A DNA stretch of 64,000 bases from contig NZ_CP018846.1 in NCBI RefSeq assembly GCF_002025705.1, positions 3,959,501 through 4,023,500 of the forward strand, in the 5' to 3' direction. This document shows positions 7,531-15,961 of this stretch, one piece after another. Source of the stretch: Pseudomonas putida (lineage in GTDB: Bacteria; Pseudomonadota; Gammaproteobacteria; Pseudomonadales; Pseudomonadaceae). Numbering within the stretch: position 1 is the first letter of the stretch; each line of letters begins with the position of its first letter. The notes beneath the pieces were generated by a model that ran no database searches, was not told where the DNA came from, and saw only the letters and a list, made by a program, of their open reading frames with translations. Both the position numbers and the translations under genes were made by a program.

Positions 7531-8886
7531 ATGTCCGAGTCACGCAAGGCGTACATTCCAGTTGCGCCGCCGCGACAGCCTCTGCCCCTGTTCCAACTGA
7601 TCCTGGTTGGCCTGCAACATGTACTGCTGATGTACGGGGGTGCGATTGCCGTCCCTCTGATCATCGGCCAGGCCGCTGGTTTGTCTCGTGAAGAAGTCGC
7701 TTTCCTGATCAACGCCGACCTGCTGGTCGCCGGTGTCGCCACCATCATCCAGTCGTTCGGTATCGGCCCGGTCGGGATCCGCATGCCGGTGATGATGGGT
7801 GCCAGCTTCGCTGCCGTCGGCAGCATGGTGGCCATGGCCGGCATGCCGGGCGTAGGCCTGCAGGGGATTTTCGGCGCAACCATCGCTGCCGGGTTCTTCG
7901 GCATGCTGATCGCGCCGTTCATGTCCAAGGTCGTACGTTTCTTCCCACCACTGGTCACCGGTACGGTGATCACCTCGATTGGCCTGTCGCTGTTCCCGGT
8001 GGCGGTCAACTGGGCCGGTGGTGGCCAAGACGCAACGACCTTCGGTTCGCCGATCTACCTGATGGTGGCTGGCCTGGTACTGGCAGTCATCCTGTTGATC
8101 AACCGCTTCATGCGCGGCTTCTGGGTCAACGTCTCGGTCCTGGTGGGCATGGGCCTGGGCTACATCCTGGCCGGTTCCATCGGCATGGTCGACCTGTCTG
8201 GCCTGAGCGACACACCGTGGCTGCAAGTGGTCACCCCACTGCACTTCGGCATGCCGACCTTCAGCCTGGCGCCGATCCTGTCGATGTGCCTGGTGGTAGT
8301 GATCATCTTCGTCGAGTCCACCGGCATGTTCCTCGCCCTGGGCAAGGTGACTGATCGCGAAGTTACCCCGGGGATGCTGCGTCGCGGCCTGTTGTGCGAT
8401 GCCGGCGCGTCGTTCATCGCCGGTTTCTTCAACACCTTCACCCACTCCTCGTTCGCCCAGAACATCGGCCTGGTGCAGATGACTGGCGTGCGTTGCCGTT
8501 ACGTCACGGTAACGGCGGGTGCACTGCTGATCGTGCTCAGCCTGCTGCCAAAGGCGGCCTTCCTGATCGCCTCGATCCCGCCCGCAGTACTGGGCGGCGC
8601 GTCCATTGCCATGTTCGGCATGGTCACCGCCACCGGGATCAAGATTCTCCAGGAAGCCGACATTGGCGACCGCCGCAACCAGTTGCTGGTGGCGGTGAGC
8701 GTCGGCTTTGGCCTGATCCCTGTGGTCAAGCCGGAGTTCTTCGCGCAGATGCCGCAGTGGATGGAACCCATCACCCACAGCGGGATCGCCATGGCCACGG
8801 TCAGTGCCCTGGTGCTCAACGTGCTGTTCAACATCCTCGGTGGTGCCGAGCGCGCCGTGCATAACGACGCCTGCCACCAGCATTGA
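7531..8886 (+). CDS. NCS2-family urate/xanthine-type permease
   Basis: 451 residues with a 12-14-helix NCS2 layout. The opening LVGLQHVLLMYGGAIAVPLI carries the QH motif of the uracil-xanthine permease family. The segment THSSFAQNIGLVQMTGV fits the QNxGxxxxT[RKG] signature of urate/xanthine carriers. The ATG has GAGG nine bases upstream. Directly following puuD, it most likely supplies urate or xanthine. A stem of 8 bp (8896-8903 with 8911-8918) follows the stop but lacks a good U-tract. Confidence 0.9.
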   Translation: MSESRKAYIPVAPPRQPLPLFQLILVGLQHVLLMYGGAIAVPLIIGQAAGLSREEVAFLINADLLVAGVATIIQSFGIGPVGIRMPVMMGASFAAVGSMVAMAGMPGVGLQGIFGATIAAGFFGMLIAPFMSKVVRFFPPLVTGTVITSIGLSLFPVAVNWAGGGQDATTFGSPIYLMVAGLVLAVILLINRFMRGFWVNVSVLVGMGLGYILAGSIGMVDLSGLSDTPWLQVVTPLHFGMPTFSLAPILSMCLVVVIIFVESTGMFLALGKVTDREVTPGMLRRGLLCDAGASFIAGFFNTFTHSSFAQNIGLVQMTGVRCRYVTVTAGALLIVLSLLPKAAFLIASIPPAVLGGASIAMFGMVTATGIKILQEADIGDRRNQLLVAVSVGFGLIPVVKPEFFAQMPQWMEPITHSGIAMATVSALVLNVLFNILGGAERAVHNDACHQH

Positions 8887-9030
8887 GCCTCAGGCGGGGC
8901 GGCGCAGTTTGCCGCCCCTGCTCATATTCCGCAGTAACCGCTTTACCGTCGACCCGCCGGAATGGGCCGCTCGGGGCGCCTGCGCGCCGAAAAAACCGCC
9001 AACAAAAACAATAAGTCCGGGAATCACAAC

Positions 9031-9816
9031 ATGAAGCGCATCACCTCGTCCCTGCTGCTGGGCAGCAGCCTGCTGGCCACCCTCCCCGCCCATGCAGGCG
9101 ATTGGCTGCTGTGGCACGGCGAAAGCCTGACGTACTTGTACGGCAAGGACTTCAAGATCAACCCCGATATCCAGCAGACCATTACCTTCGAGCACGCCAA
9201 CAAATGGAAGTACGGCGACACGTTCTTCTTCGTCGACAAGATTTTCTACAACGGCAAGGCTGACCGCAGCAAAGGCGAGGACACCTATTACGGCGAGTTC
9301 AGCCCACGCCTGTCGTTCGGCAAGATCCTCGACCGCAAGCTGGCCTTCGGCCCGGTCAAGGACGTGCTGCTGGCGATGACCTACGAACGTGGCGAAGGCG
9401 ACAACGAGGCCTACCTGATCGGCCCCGGCTTCGACCTGGACATTCCCGGCTTCAACTACTTCACCCTCAACTTCTACATGCGCCAGACCGAAGGCGGCCG
9501 CCCCGGTGACGACGTCTGGCAGATCACCCCCGGCTGGTCCTACACCATCCCTGTGGGCAAATCCGACATTCTGATCGACGGTTACATGGACTGGGTTCCG
9601 GACAACGACCAGAACAGCCGTGGCACCTACCACGCCAACCTGCACTTCAACCCTCAGGTCAAGTATGACCTGGGCAAGGCCCTGAACCTCGGTGCCAAGC
9701 AGCTCTATGTCGGCTTCGAATACAGCTACTGGAAAGACAAGTACGGCATCGACAGCCGCGGCAACCTGGAGAGCAATCAGAGTGTCGCCAGCGCGCTGAT
9801 CAAGGTACATTTCTGA
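9031..9816 (+). CDS. Tsx-like outer-membrane channel, copy 1
   Basis: 261 residues, similar to nucleoside-specific channel-forming Tsx (OmpW/Tsx-type 12-strand barrel). A signal peptide is clear (MKRITSSLLLGSSLLATLPAHA, cleavage after AHA). The mature part begins with GDWLLWHGESLTYLYGK and ends with an aromatic residue (LIKVHF), the outer-membrane assembly signal. I chose the ATG at 9031 because the upstream extension lacks a signal sequence. Its position after the urate permease suggests passage of nucleosides or purine bases across the outer membrane; this is inference. Confidence 0.88.
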   Translation: MKRITSSLLLGSSLLATLPAHAGDWLLWHGESLTYLYGKDFKINPDIQQTITFEHANKWKYGDTFFFVDKIFYNGKADRSKGEDTYYGEFSPRLSFGKILDRKLAFGPVKDVLLAMTYERGEGDNEAYLIGPGFDLDIPGFNYFTLNFYMRQTEGGRPGDDVWQITPGWSYTIPVGKSDILIDGYMDWVPDNDQNSRGTYHANLHFNPQVKYDLGKALNLGAKQLYVGFEYSYWKDKYGIDSRGNLESNQSVASALIKVHF

Positions 9817-10170
9817 AAACCTGATCAAACGCCCAGGTTTGAATCACTGTGCTCCAGGACGGAGCACTTGAGGCGCGGCGCGCAAGCCAGTAATCTGCGC
9901 GCCCCCTCGATCAGGGCAGGAAGGATTCTGCCTGCGTTTACTGACCGCTCAGTCAATGAATTCGGGCGGTTGGCCAACGTGTTGCCAGCCTGAAACACCC
10001 ATTTTCATCCGTTCAGAACGAGTCGAGCAGGAAGGTAGCAGCTAACCCCGAAAAGTTGGCGCAGCTCTTGCCAAACAACTGTGGCCAATCGAAAAAAGCT
10101 GACTCAAAAGACAACAAAAGCGCCTGTACCGAGCGCTGACAACAGATCAATCAAGGGAGCGACACTCGCA
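9817..10170. other. Intergenic region between the Tsx paralogues
   Basis: 354 bases without a convincing gene. It holds a hairpin at 9849-9867 (gtgctcc/ggagcac) that may end copy 1, and a TetR-type palindrome at 9940-9953. The rest shows nothing recognisable, though a promoter for copy 2 is expected here. Confidence 0.5.
9940..9953. promoter_or_regulatory. TetR-type operator candidate upstream of tsx-like copy 2
   Basis: ACTGACCGCTCAGT is a near-perfect palindrome (12 of 14 positions symmetric) and resembles operators of TetR-family repressors. It lies about 220 bases before the copy 2 start. Confidence 0.4.
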
Positions 10171-10953
10171 ATGCGTACCATCAATAGCCTGATTCTCGCG
10201 GGCGGCCTGCTGGCCTGCGGCACCACCTTCGCCGGCGACCTGCTGCAGTGGCAGAACAACAGCCTCACCTACCTGTGGGGCAAGAATTTCAAGGTCAACC
10301 CGGATACTCAGCAAACCTTCACCTTCGAGCATGCCGATGGCTGGAAGTACGGCGACAACTTCTTCTTCGTCGACAAGATCTTCTATCAGGGCAAGAAAGA
10401 CGCCAGCAACGGCCCGAACACCTACTACGGCGAATTCAGCCCGCGCCTGTCATTCGGCAAGATCTTCGACCAGAAGCTCGAGTTCGGCCCGGTCAAGGAC
10501 GTGCTGCTGGCCGCGACCTACGAATTTGGCGAGGGTGATGTCGAGTCGTACCTGATCGGCCCTGGCTTCGACCTGAACATTCCGGGCTTCGACTACTTCC
10601 AGCTGAACTTCTACAACCGCATCCCTGACGGCAGCCGCGCGGGCAAGAATGTCTGGCAGATCACCCCGGTCTGGTCCTACACCATCCCGGTCGGCGACTC
10701 TGACGTGCTGATCGACGGTTTCATGGACTGGGTGGTCGACAACGACGAGAACCGTCACGGCACCTACCACGCCAACCTGCACTTCAACCCGCAGATCAAG
10801 TACGACCTGGGCAAGGCGTTGCACCTGGGCGAGAAGCAGCTGTATGTGGGTGTCGAGTACGACTACTGGAAGAACAAGTACGGCATCAAGGACAGCGATG
10901 CCTTCACCACCGACCAGAACACCATGAGTTTGCTGGTGAAAGTACACTTCTGA
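10171..10953 (+). CDS. Tsx-like outer-membrane channel, copy 2
   Basis: 260 residues, clearly paralogous to the gene at 9031. They share FSPRLSFGKI, FGPVKDVLLA, YLIGPGFDL, GTYHANLHFNPQ and the terminal KVHF. The signal peptide is MRTINSLILAGGLLACGTTFA. I chose ATG 10171 (GGGAG upstream) over an upstream in-frame codon at 10081. The two copies differ most in exposed-loop segments, so their solute preference may differ. Its separate upstream region suggests independent regulation. Confidence 0.88.
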   Translation: MRTINSLILAGGLLACGTTFAGDLLQWQNNSLTYLWGKNFKVNPDTQQTFTFEHADGWKYGDNFFFVDKIFYQGKKDASNGPNTYYGEFSPRLSFGKIFDQKLEFGPVKDVLLAATYEFGEGDVESYLIGPGFDLNIPGFDYFQLNFYNRIPDGSRAGKNVWQITPVWSYTIPVGDSDVLIDGFMDWVVDNDENRHGTYHANLHFNPQIKYDLGKALHLGEKQLYVGVEYDYWKNKYGIKDSDAFTTDQNTMSLLVKVHF

Positions 10954-11005
10954 TCGGCTGAAGCGTGACAGCGCCGTTATCTGACGGCGCCGTCATGATT
11001 ATGGC

Positions 11006-11031
11006 TTGTAAGTTTAAACTTACAGCTTTTT
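11006..11031 (+). terminator. Terminator of tsx-like copy 2, built on an 18-base perfect palindrome
   Basis: TGTAAGTTTAAACTTACA (11007-11024) is fully self-complementary and is followed by GCTTTTT. On the other strand it contains the TAA stop of the minus-strand gene. A second palindrome, GACGGCGCCGTC, lies at 10983-10994. Confidence 0.65.
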
Positions 11032-11331
11032 AAGATTTATCTTACTCGCAACGAAAATTGCCTTATAGGTCAAAAATATGACCGCTGGCAGCAGCATCCC
11101 AAACATCAGCAAGATCATCTCCACTTCGTGGTGTGGGATGACCCGAAAAATATCAAGCACCAGCACTGCCGCATTGAGTGTCAATGCCAGGCCGAACATC
11201 GCACAGCACTTGTAAAGGGCCTGAGCGTCGGCGCTGCGCAGCAGGAAGCCGAAGCCCAAAGCCCCCCACGCCAACGCCGTGAGCAGGTAGAGCGCCAGGT
11301 GGTAGGCGTCGTAAGTCAGTACACCGAACAT
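11020..11331 (-). CDS. Small inner-membrane protein of unknown function
   Basis: 103 residues with three likely transmembrane segments (YHLALYLLTALAWGALGFGF; FGLALTLNAAVLVLDIF; VEMILLMFGMLLPAVIFLTY) and a short basic tail (SKINLKKL). The ATG at 11331 has AAGGGGAA upstream. I do not recognise the family. It is divergent from the LTA-synthase-like gene, with about 150 bases between, and could share its control region. Confidence 0.7.
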   Translation of the reverse strand: MFGVLTYDAYHLALYLLTALAWGALGFGFLLRSADAQALYKCCAMFGLALTLNAAVLVLDIFRVIPHHEVEMILLMFGMLLPAVIFLTYKAIFVASKINLKKL

Positions 11332-11483
11332 GTGAAGTTCCCCTTCCGACCAAATCTGAAATGGCAAGTTACGACTATAAAGCCAGCGCCCTCGCGTGCA
11401 CCGCGAAATTTTGACATTTTTTTGCAAACTTTCGACTAAACTCGTCGCCCTCGCACAACCAATAAAGAAAACAGGCCAACTTG

Positions 11484-13427
11484 ATGCGCACTCCCCTCGC
11501 CGCGCCATGGCGCTACCTGCTGCTGCTCTGCTCAACCTGGTTCGGCATCTTCCTGCTGACACGCTTAATATTGCTGGTGACGCATCTCTACGAGGTCAGC
11601 GGCAATTACTTCTCGATCTTCTTCGACGGGGCCATCTACGACCTGAGCTTCCTTATCTACACGGCCCTGCCACTGGGTGTGTACCTGGTGCTGTGCCCGG
11701 ACAGGTTGTGGCGCTCGCGTGCCCATCGCTGGCTGCTCGGCGGCTTGCTTGTGGTCAGCCTGTTCGTGATGCTGTTCGTCGCCGTGGCCGAGTGGCTGTT
11801 CTGGGACGAGTTCGGCGTACGCTTCAACTTCATCGCCGTCGACTACCTGGTCTATTCCAAGGAAGTGCTGGATAACATCCGCGAGTCCTACCCACTGCCA
11901 GCTCTGCTCAGTGGCATTGCGGTAGCCGCAATCCTGCTCGCACTGGTGCTGCGCAAGCCACTGGCGCAAGCACTCAGCGGCCCCGGCGCCACCCTGCGCC
12001 AGCGCCTGTCAGGGCTGGCCGTGCTGGCGGTGCTGGTCGGCCTGAACATCCTGGTGATCGATCAGCAGTTCCCACGCGGCCAGGGCGGCAACGCCTACCA
12101 GCGCGAGCTGGCCAGCAACGGCCCGTACCAGTTCTTTGCCGCCTTCCGCAACAACGAACTGGACTACACCCAGTTCTACGCCAGCCTTGGCGCTGGCGAA
12201 GTCGGCGCGCAGATGCACCAGGAACTTGCCGAACCCAATGCCCGCTTCCAGGGCCAGGAACCCCAGGACATCCGCCGCCACATCAGCGCCAGCGGTGAGC
12301 AGCGCACGCCGAACATCATCCTGGTGACCATCGAGAGCTTCAGCGCCAAGTACATGGGCAGCAACGGCGATTCGCGCAACCTCACGCCGAACCTCGACGC
12401 CCTGCGCCGCGAAAGCCTGTACTTCAACAATTTCTACGCCACCGGTACCCGTACCGACCGCGGCCTGGAAGCCATCACCCTGTCGATCCCGCCCACCCCG
12501 GGCCGTTCGATCGTCAAGCGCATCGGCCGCGAAAGCGGCTACGCCAGCCTTGGCCAGCAACTCACCGCCAAAGGCTACGACGCTGTGTTCGTCTACGGCG
12601 GGCGCGGCTACTTCGACAACATGAACGCCTTCTTCAGCGGCAACGGCTACCGCATCGTCGACCAGAGCAGCGTCGATGAAAGCGAAATCAGCTTCAAGAA
12701 CGCCTGGGGCATGGCCGACGAGGACCTGTACCGGCAGACCCTCAAGCTGGCCGATGCCAATTACGCCCAGCAAAAGCCGTTCTTCCTGCAACTGATGACC
12801 ACCTCGAACCACCGCCCCTACACCTACCCGGACGGCCGCATCGACATCCCGTCAGGCGACGGCCGCGAAGGCGCGGTGAAGTACACCGACCACGCCATCG
12901 CGCAGTTCCTCAAGGACGCCAAGGGCAAGCCGTGGTTCGACAACACCCTGTTCATCTTTGTCGCTGACCACACGGCCGGTAGTGCCGGGGTCGAGGACCT
13001 GCCGGTGAACAACTATCAGATCCCGCTGTGGATCTATGCACCGAAAATGATCGAGCCCCGCGAAGACGCCAAGCTGGCCAGCCAGATCGACCTGGCGCCT
13101 ACCCTGCTGGGCCTGCTCAACTTCGACTACACCTCGACCTTCTTCGGTCGCGACCTGCTCAAAGAAGACGACCTGCCGCCACGTGTGCTGATCGGCAACT
13201 ACCAGCACCTGGGGCTGTTCGACGGCAACAACCTGGCCATCCTCAGCCCGCGGGGCGGCATGCGTGTGCATGAGGATGCCCTGGGCAAGAGCCATGAAAC
13301 CACGGTAACCAGCGACAACCCGCTGATTCGCCGGGCGATCGCCTACTACCAGAGCGCCGCCTACGGCTTCAGCCAAGGCTTGCTGGCCTGGAAGCCAGAG
13401 CAGCAGAGCGTCAAGACCGAAAACTGA
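11484..13427 (+). CDS. LTA-synthase/phosphoglycerol-transferase family sulfatase-fold membrane protein
   Basis: 647 residues. About five N-terminal helices (residues 10-200) anchor a large periplasmic alkaline-phosphatase/sulfatase-fold domain (residues 270-600). Conserved blocks include NIILVTIESFSAKYMG with the metal-binding Glu, the nucleophile region TGTRTDRGLEA, and FVADHTAG with metal-binding Asp/His. Gram-negative members transfer phosphoglycerol to periplasmic glucans (OpgB) or act as phosphoethanolamine-type transferases. I cannot tell which applies here. A TTG at 11481 is an alternative start. Confidence 0.85.
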   Translation: MRTPLAAPWRYLLLLCSTWFGIFLLTRLILLVTHLYEVSGNYFSIFFDGAIYDLSFLIYTALPLGVYLVLCPDRLWRSRAHRWLLGGLLVVSLFVMLFVAVAEWLFWDEFGVRFNFIAVDYLVYSKEVLDNIRESYPLPALLSGIAVAAILLALVLRKPLAQALSGPGATLRQRLSGLAVLAVLVGLNILVIDQQFPRGQGGNAYQRELASNGPYQFFAAFRNNELDYTQFYASLGAGEVGAQMHQELAEPNARFQGQEPQDIRRHISASGEQRTPNIILVTIESFSAKYMGSNGDSRNLTPNLDALRRESLYFNNFYATGTRTDRGLEAITLSIPPTPGRSIVKRIGRESGYASLGQQLTAKGYDAVFVYGGRGYFDNMNAFFSGNGYRIVDQSSVDESEISFKNAWGMADEDLYRQTLKLADANYAQQKPFFLQLMTTSNHRPYTYPDGRIDIPSGDGREGAVKYTDHAIAQFLKDAKGKPWFDNTLFIFVADHTAGSAGVEDLPVNNYQIPLWIYAPKMIEPREDAKLASQIDLAPTLLGLLNFDYTSTFFGRDLLKEDDLPPRVLIGNYQHLGLFDGNNLAILSPRGGMRVHEDALGKSHETTVTSDNPLIRRAIAYYQSAAYGFSQGLLAWKPEQQSVKTEN

Positions 13428-13457
13428 TCACGATGGATGGCACCGGCTCCGCCGGTG

Positions 13458-13564
13458 TTCGCGGGCAAGTCGGGTCGCCGCACCGCCCACAGGAATCGCG
13501 CATGCCCTGAAGCTAGCGCTAAACCTGTGGGAGCGGCGGTGCGGCGACCCGACTTGCCCGCGAA
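13458..13564. repeat. REP-type inverted pair between convergent genes
   Basis: Perfect 29-base arms at 13458-13486 and 13536-13564. It lies between the convergent LTA-synthase-like and DUF808 genes, so it could end both transcripts. Confidence 0.85.
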
Positions 13565-13591
13565 CCGGGGCGAAGCCCCGGCCATGCAGCC

Positions 13592-14506
13592 TCAGCTGGC
13601 CGGGCGAACCATGCGCCACACTTTCCCCGCAACAGCCACCACCGCCAGCACCACGGCTCCGGCCAGCACACCGGCCACACCATTGAGCAGGCCGCTGGTC
13701 AGCGCCCCTCCGCGCCCTTCGCTGAACGCCTCGACTGCATGATGCAGAGGCGCTACCCCGTGTACCAGGATCCCGCCACCGACCAGGAACATCGCTGCAG
13801 TGCCGATCACTGACAAGCTCTTCATCATGTAGGGCGCAGCACGCAGGATGCCGTTGCCGACCGTACGGGCCAGGCTTGAAGACTTCTGGGTCATCCACAG
13901 CCCCAGGTCGTCGAGTTTGACGATACCGCCCACCAGCCCATACACACCGATGGTCATGACCACCGCAATGCCCGACAGCACGATGATCTGCTGCGTCAGC
14001 GGCGAATCGGCGACGATGCCCAGGGTAATGGCGATGATTTCAGCGGACAGGATGAAGTCGGTCCGCACCGCGCCCTTGATCTTGGCTTTCTCGAACGCCA
14101 CCAGGTCGACATTGGCATCGGCCACCGCTTCCTTGCGCGCCTCGTGCTGGAGTTCGTCTTCTTCCTTGCTGTGCAGGAACTTGTGCGCCAGCTTCTCGAA
14201 GCCTTCAAAGCACAGGTAGGCGCCACCGAGCATCAGCAGCGGCGTCACTGCCCAGGGGATGAATGCGCTGATCAACAGCGCCGCCGGCACCAGGATCGCC
14301 TTGTTCACCAGCGAGCCCTTGGCCACCGCCCACACCACCGGGATCTCACGCTCGGCGCGCACGCCGGTGACCTGCTGCGCATTCAGTGCCAGGTCGTCGC
14401 CAAGCACGCCGGCGGTCTTCTTCGCCGCGACCTTGGTCATCACCGAAACATCGTCGAGCACCGTGGCGATGTCGTCGATCAGTACCAGCAGGCTGCTTGC
14501 GGCCAT
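13592..14506 (-). CDS. DUF808 (YedI-like) inner-membrane protein
   Basis: 304 residues that begin MAASSLLVLIDDIATVLDDV, the hallmark start of the YedI/DUF808 family. Several hydrophobic segments follow (KAILVPAALLISAFIPWAV, IIVLSGIAVVMTIGVYGLVG, VLAGAVVLAVVAVAGKV). The function of the family is not established. I chose ATG 14506 because upstream residues do not match the family. Confidence 0.85.
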   Translation of the reverse strand: MAASSLLVLIDDIATVLDDVSVMTKVAAKKTAGVLGDDLALNAQQVTGVRAEREIPVVWAVAKGSLVNKAILVPAALLISAFIPWAVTPLLMLGGAYLCFEGFEKLAHKFLHSKEEDELQHEARKEAVADANVDLVAFEKAKIKGAVRTDFILSAEIIAITLGIVADSPLTQQIIVLSGIAVVMTIGVYGLVGGIVKLDDLGLWMTQKSSSLARTVGNGILRAAPYMMKSLSVIGTAAMFLVGGGILVHGVAPLHHAVEAFSEGRGGALTSGLLNGVAGVLAGAVVLAVVAVAGKVWRMVRPAS

Positions 14507-14554
14507 TGAAAATGCTTCCTTACGATTCAAAAAATGCAGCATACCCCGCGCCGC

Positions 14555-15961
14555 TCAGGGTGCCCAGCCACCCCCCAGGCTCTGGATCAGCGCCACGCTG
14601 GCCTGGCTCTGCTGGCCCTGGGCATCGCGCAGGCTCTGCTCGCTCTGCAACAGCAGCAACTGCTGGGTCAGCACCGCCTGCTGGCTGGCCACCCCGGCGC
14701 GCTGCTGGGACTGCTGGCTGGCAAACAGCTGCTGGTTGCGCTGGTGGATCTGGCCAAAGGTGTCCGCCTGGCGTTGCAGGTGGTTGAGCGCCGACAGGTT
14801 GTCCTCGACATTCTGCAACGCCGCCAGCACCGTGCCACGGTAGTTGGCCACGTCCTGGTCGTAGCCGGCGTATGCCTGGCGCAAGGCCGCCTCGCGGGCG
14901 CCACCGTCGAACAGCGTCGCCGACAGCGCAGGCCCCAGGCTCCAGATGCGGTTGGCGGTGCTGAACAGTCCGCCCAGGGCGCTGCCACGGAAACCGACTT
15001 CGGCGGTAAGGTCCAGGTTCGGGAAAAACGCCGCTTCAGCCACGCCAATCCGGGCATTGGCCGCCGCCGCAGTGCGCTCGGCGGCGATCACATCGGGCCG
15101 CCGCTGCAACAGCGCTGAAGGCAGGCTCAAGGGCGGGTGCGGCACGACAAAATCGTAATCGGCCCTGGGCGCCACGTTGAACTGTGCCGGAGCCTGGCCG
15201 ACCAGCACGGCCAGGGCATGCTCGAACTGCTCGCGGCTGCGCTGGGCGGTCTGCAGGCTGACGACCACGGTACTCAGCTGGTCCTGGGCCACCAGCAGCT
15301 GATCGTTGGACGCCGTGCCCTGGAGGAAGCTGGCCTGGGTCATGTCCAGCAATTGCTGGTTGAGCTGCTGTTGCTGTTCGAGCAGGCCAATGTCCAGGTC
15401 CAGCTGGCGCAAGCCCAGGTAATTGCTCGCCACGCTGCTGGCGATCGACAGGCGCACCCCAGCCAGCTGGGCATCCGACACATCGGCCAGGGCCTGGTTG
15501 GACTCGATGGTGCGCCGCACCTGCCCCCACAGATCAGGTTCCCAGCTTGCCCCCAGCGTAGCGCTGACGGTCTGCTGCACACCGCTGCCGGTGCCTTGGG
15601 ACAGGCCCGCACCACCACCATCGACGCCACGGCTCATGGTCAACCCGGCAGTGACCGTCGGCCACAGCCCGGCACGGCTGATGTCGACCTGGGCCTTGGC
15701 CTGGCGCCAGGCGGCTTCGGCAGCGACGATCGACTGGTTGGCTCGCGCCGACTGCTCGACCAGGTTGTTCAGCTGGGGGTCGCCAAAGGCCAGCCACCAG
15801 CGGCTTGCCAGCGCCCCTTGCGGGTTGGCTGCGGCGCGCTGCCACTGGGTGCCCTCCTTGAAGCCTTGCGGCAGCGCCAGCTCAGGGCGCTGGTAGTTCG
15901 GGCCGACCATGCAGCCGGCAAGCATCAGGAACAGCAACAGGCCCGCGCCGCGCAGCTTCAT
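14555..15961 (-). CDS. opmB: RND efflux outer-membrane factor lipoprotein (OprM/NodT type)
   Basis: 468 residues. The signal peptide ends in lipobox LAGC, so Cys17 should be lipidated, followed by MVGPNYQRPELALP as in OprM/OpmB. The long helical repeats rich in Gln/Ala (QANQSIVAAEAAWRQAKAQV and LLEQQQQLNQQLLDMTQ) build the periplasmic tunnel of the TolC-like trimer. Its ATG overlaps the muxC stop by four bases. As the last gene of mux(mdt)ABC-opmB it exports the substrates of the pump; aromatic and antibiotic substrates are reported for the P. aeruginosa relative. Confidence 0.9.
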   Translation of the reverse strand: MKLRGAGLLLFLMLAGCMVGPNYQRPELALPQGFKEGTQWQRAAANPQGALASRWWLAFGDPQLNNLVEQSARANQSIVAAEAAWRQAKAQVDISRAGLWPTVTAGLTMSRGVDGGGAGLSQGTGSGVQQTVSATLGASWEPDLWGQVRRTIESNQALADVSDAQLAGVRLSIASSVASNYLGLRQLDLDIGLLEQQQQLNQQLLDMTQASFLQGTASNDQLLVAQDQLSTVVVSLQTAQRSREQFEHALAVLVGQAPAQFNVAPRADYDFVVPHPPLSLPSALLQRRPDVIAAERTAAAANARIGVAEAAFFPNLDLTAEVGFRGSALGGLFSTANRIWSLGPALSATLFDGGAREAALRQAYAGYDQDVANYRGTVLAALQNVEDNLSALNHLQRQADTFGQIHQRNQQLFASQQSQQRAGVASQQAVLTQQLLLLQSEQSLRDAQGQQSQASVALIQSLGGGWAP

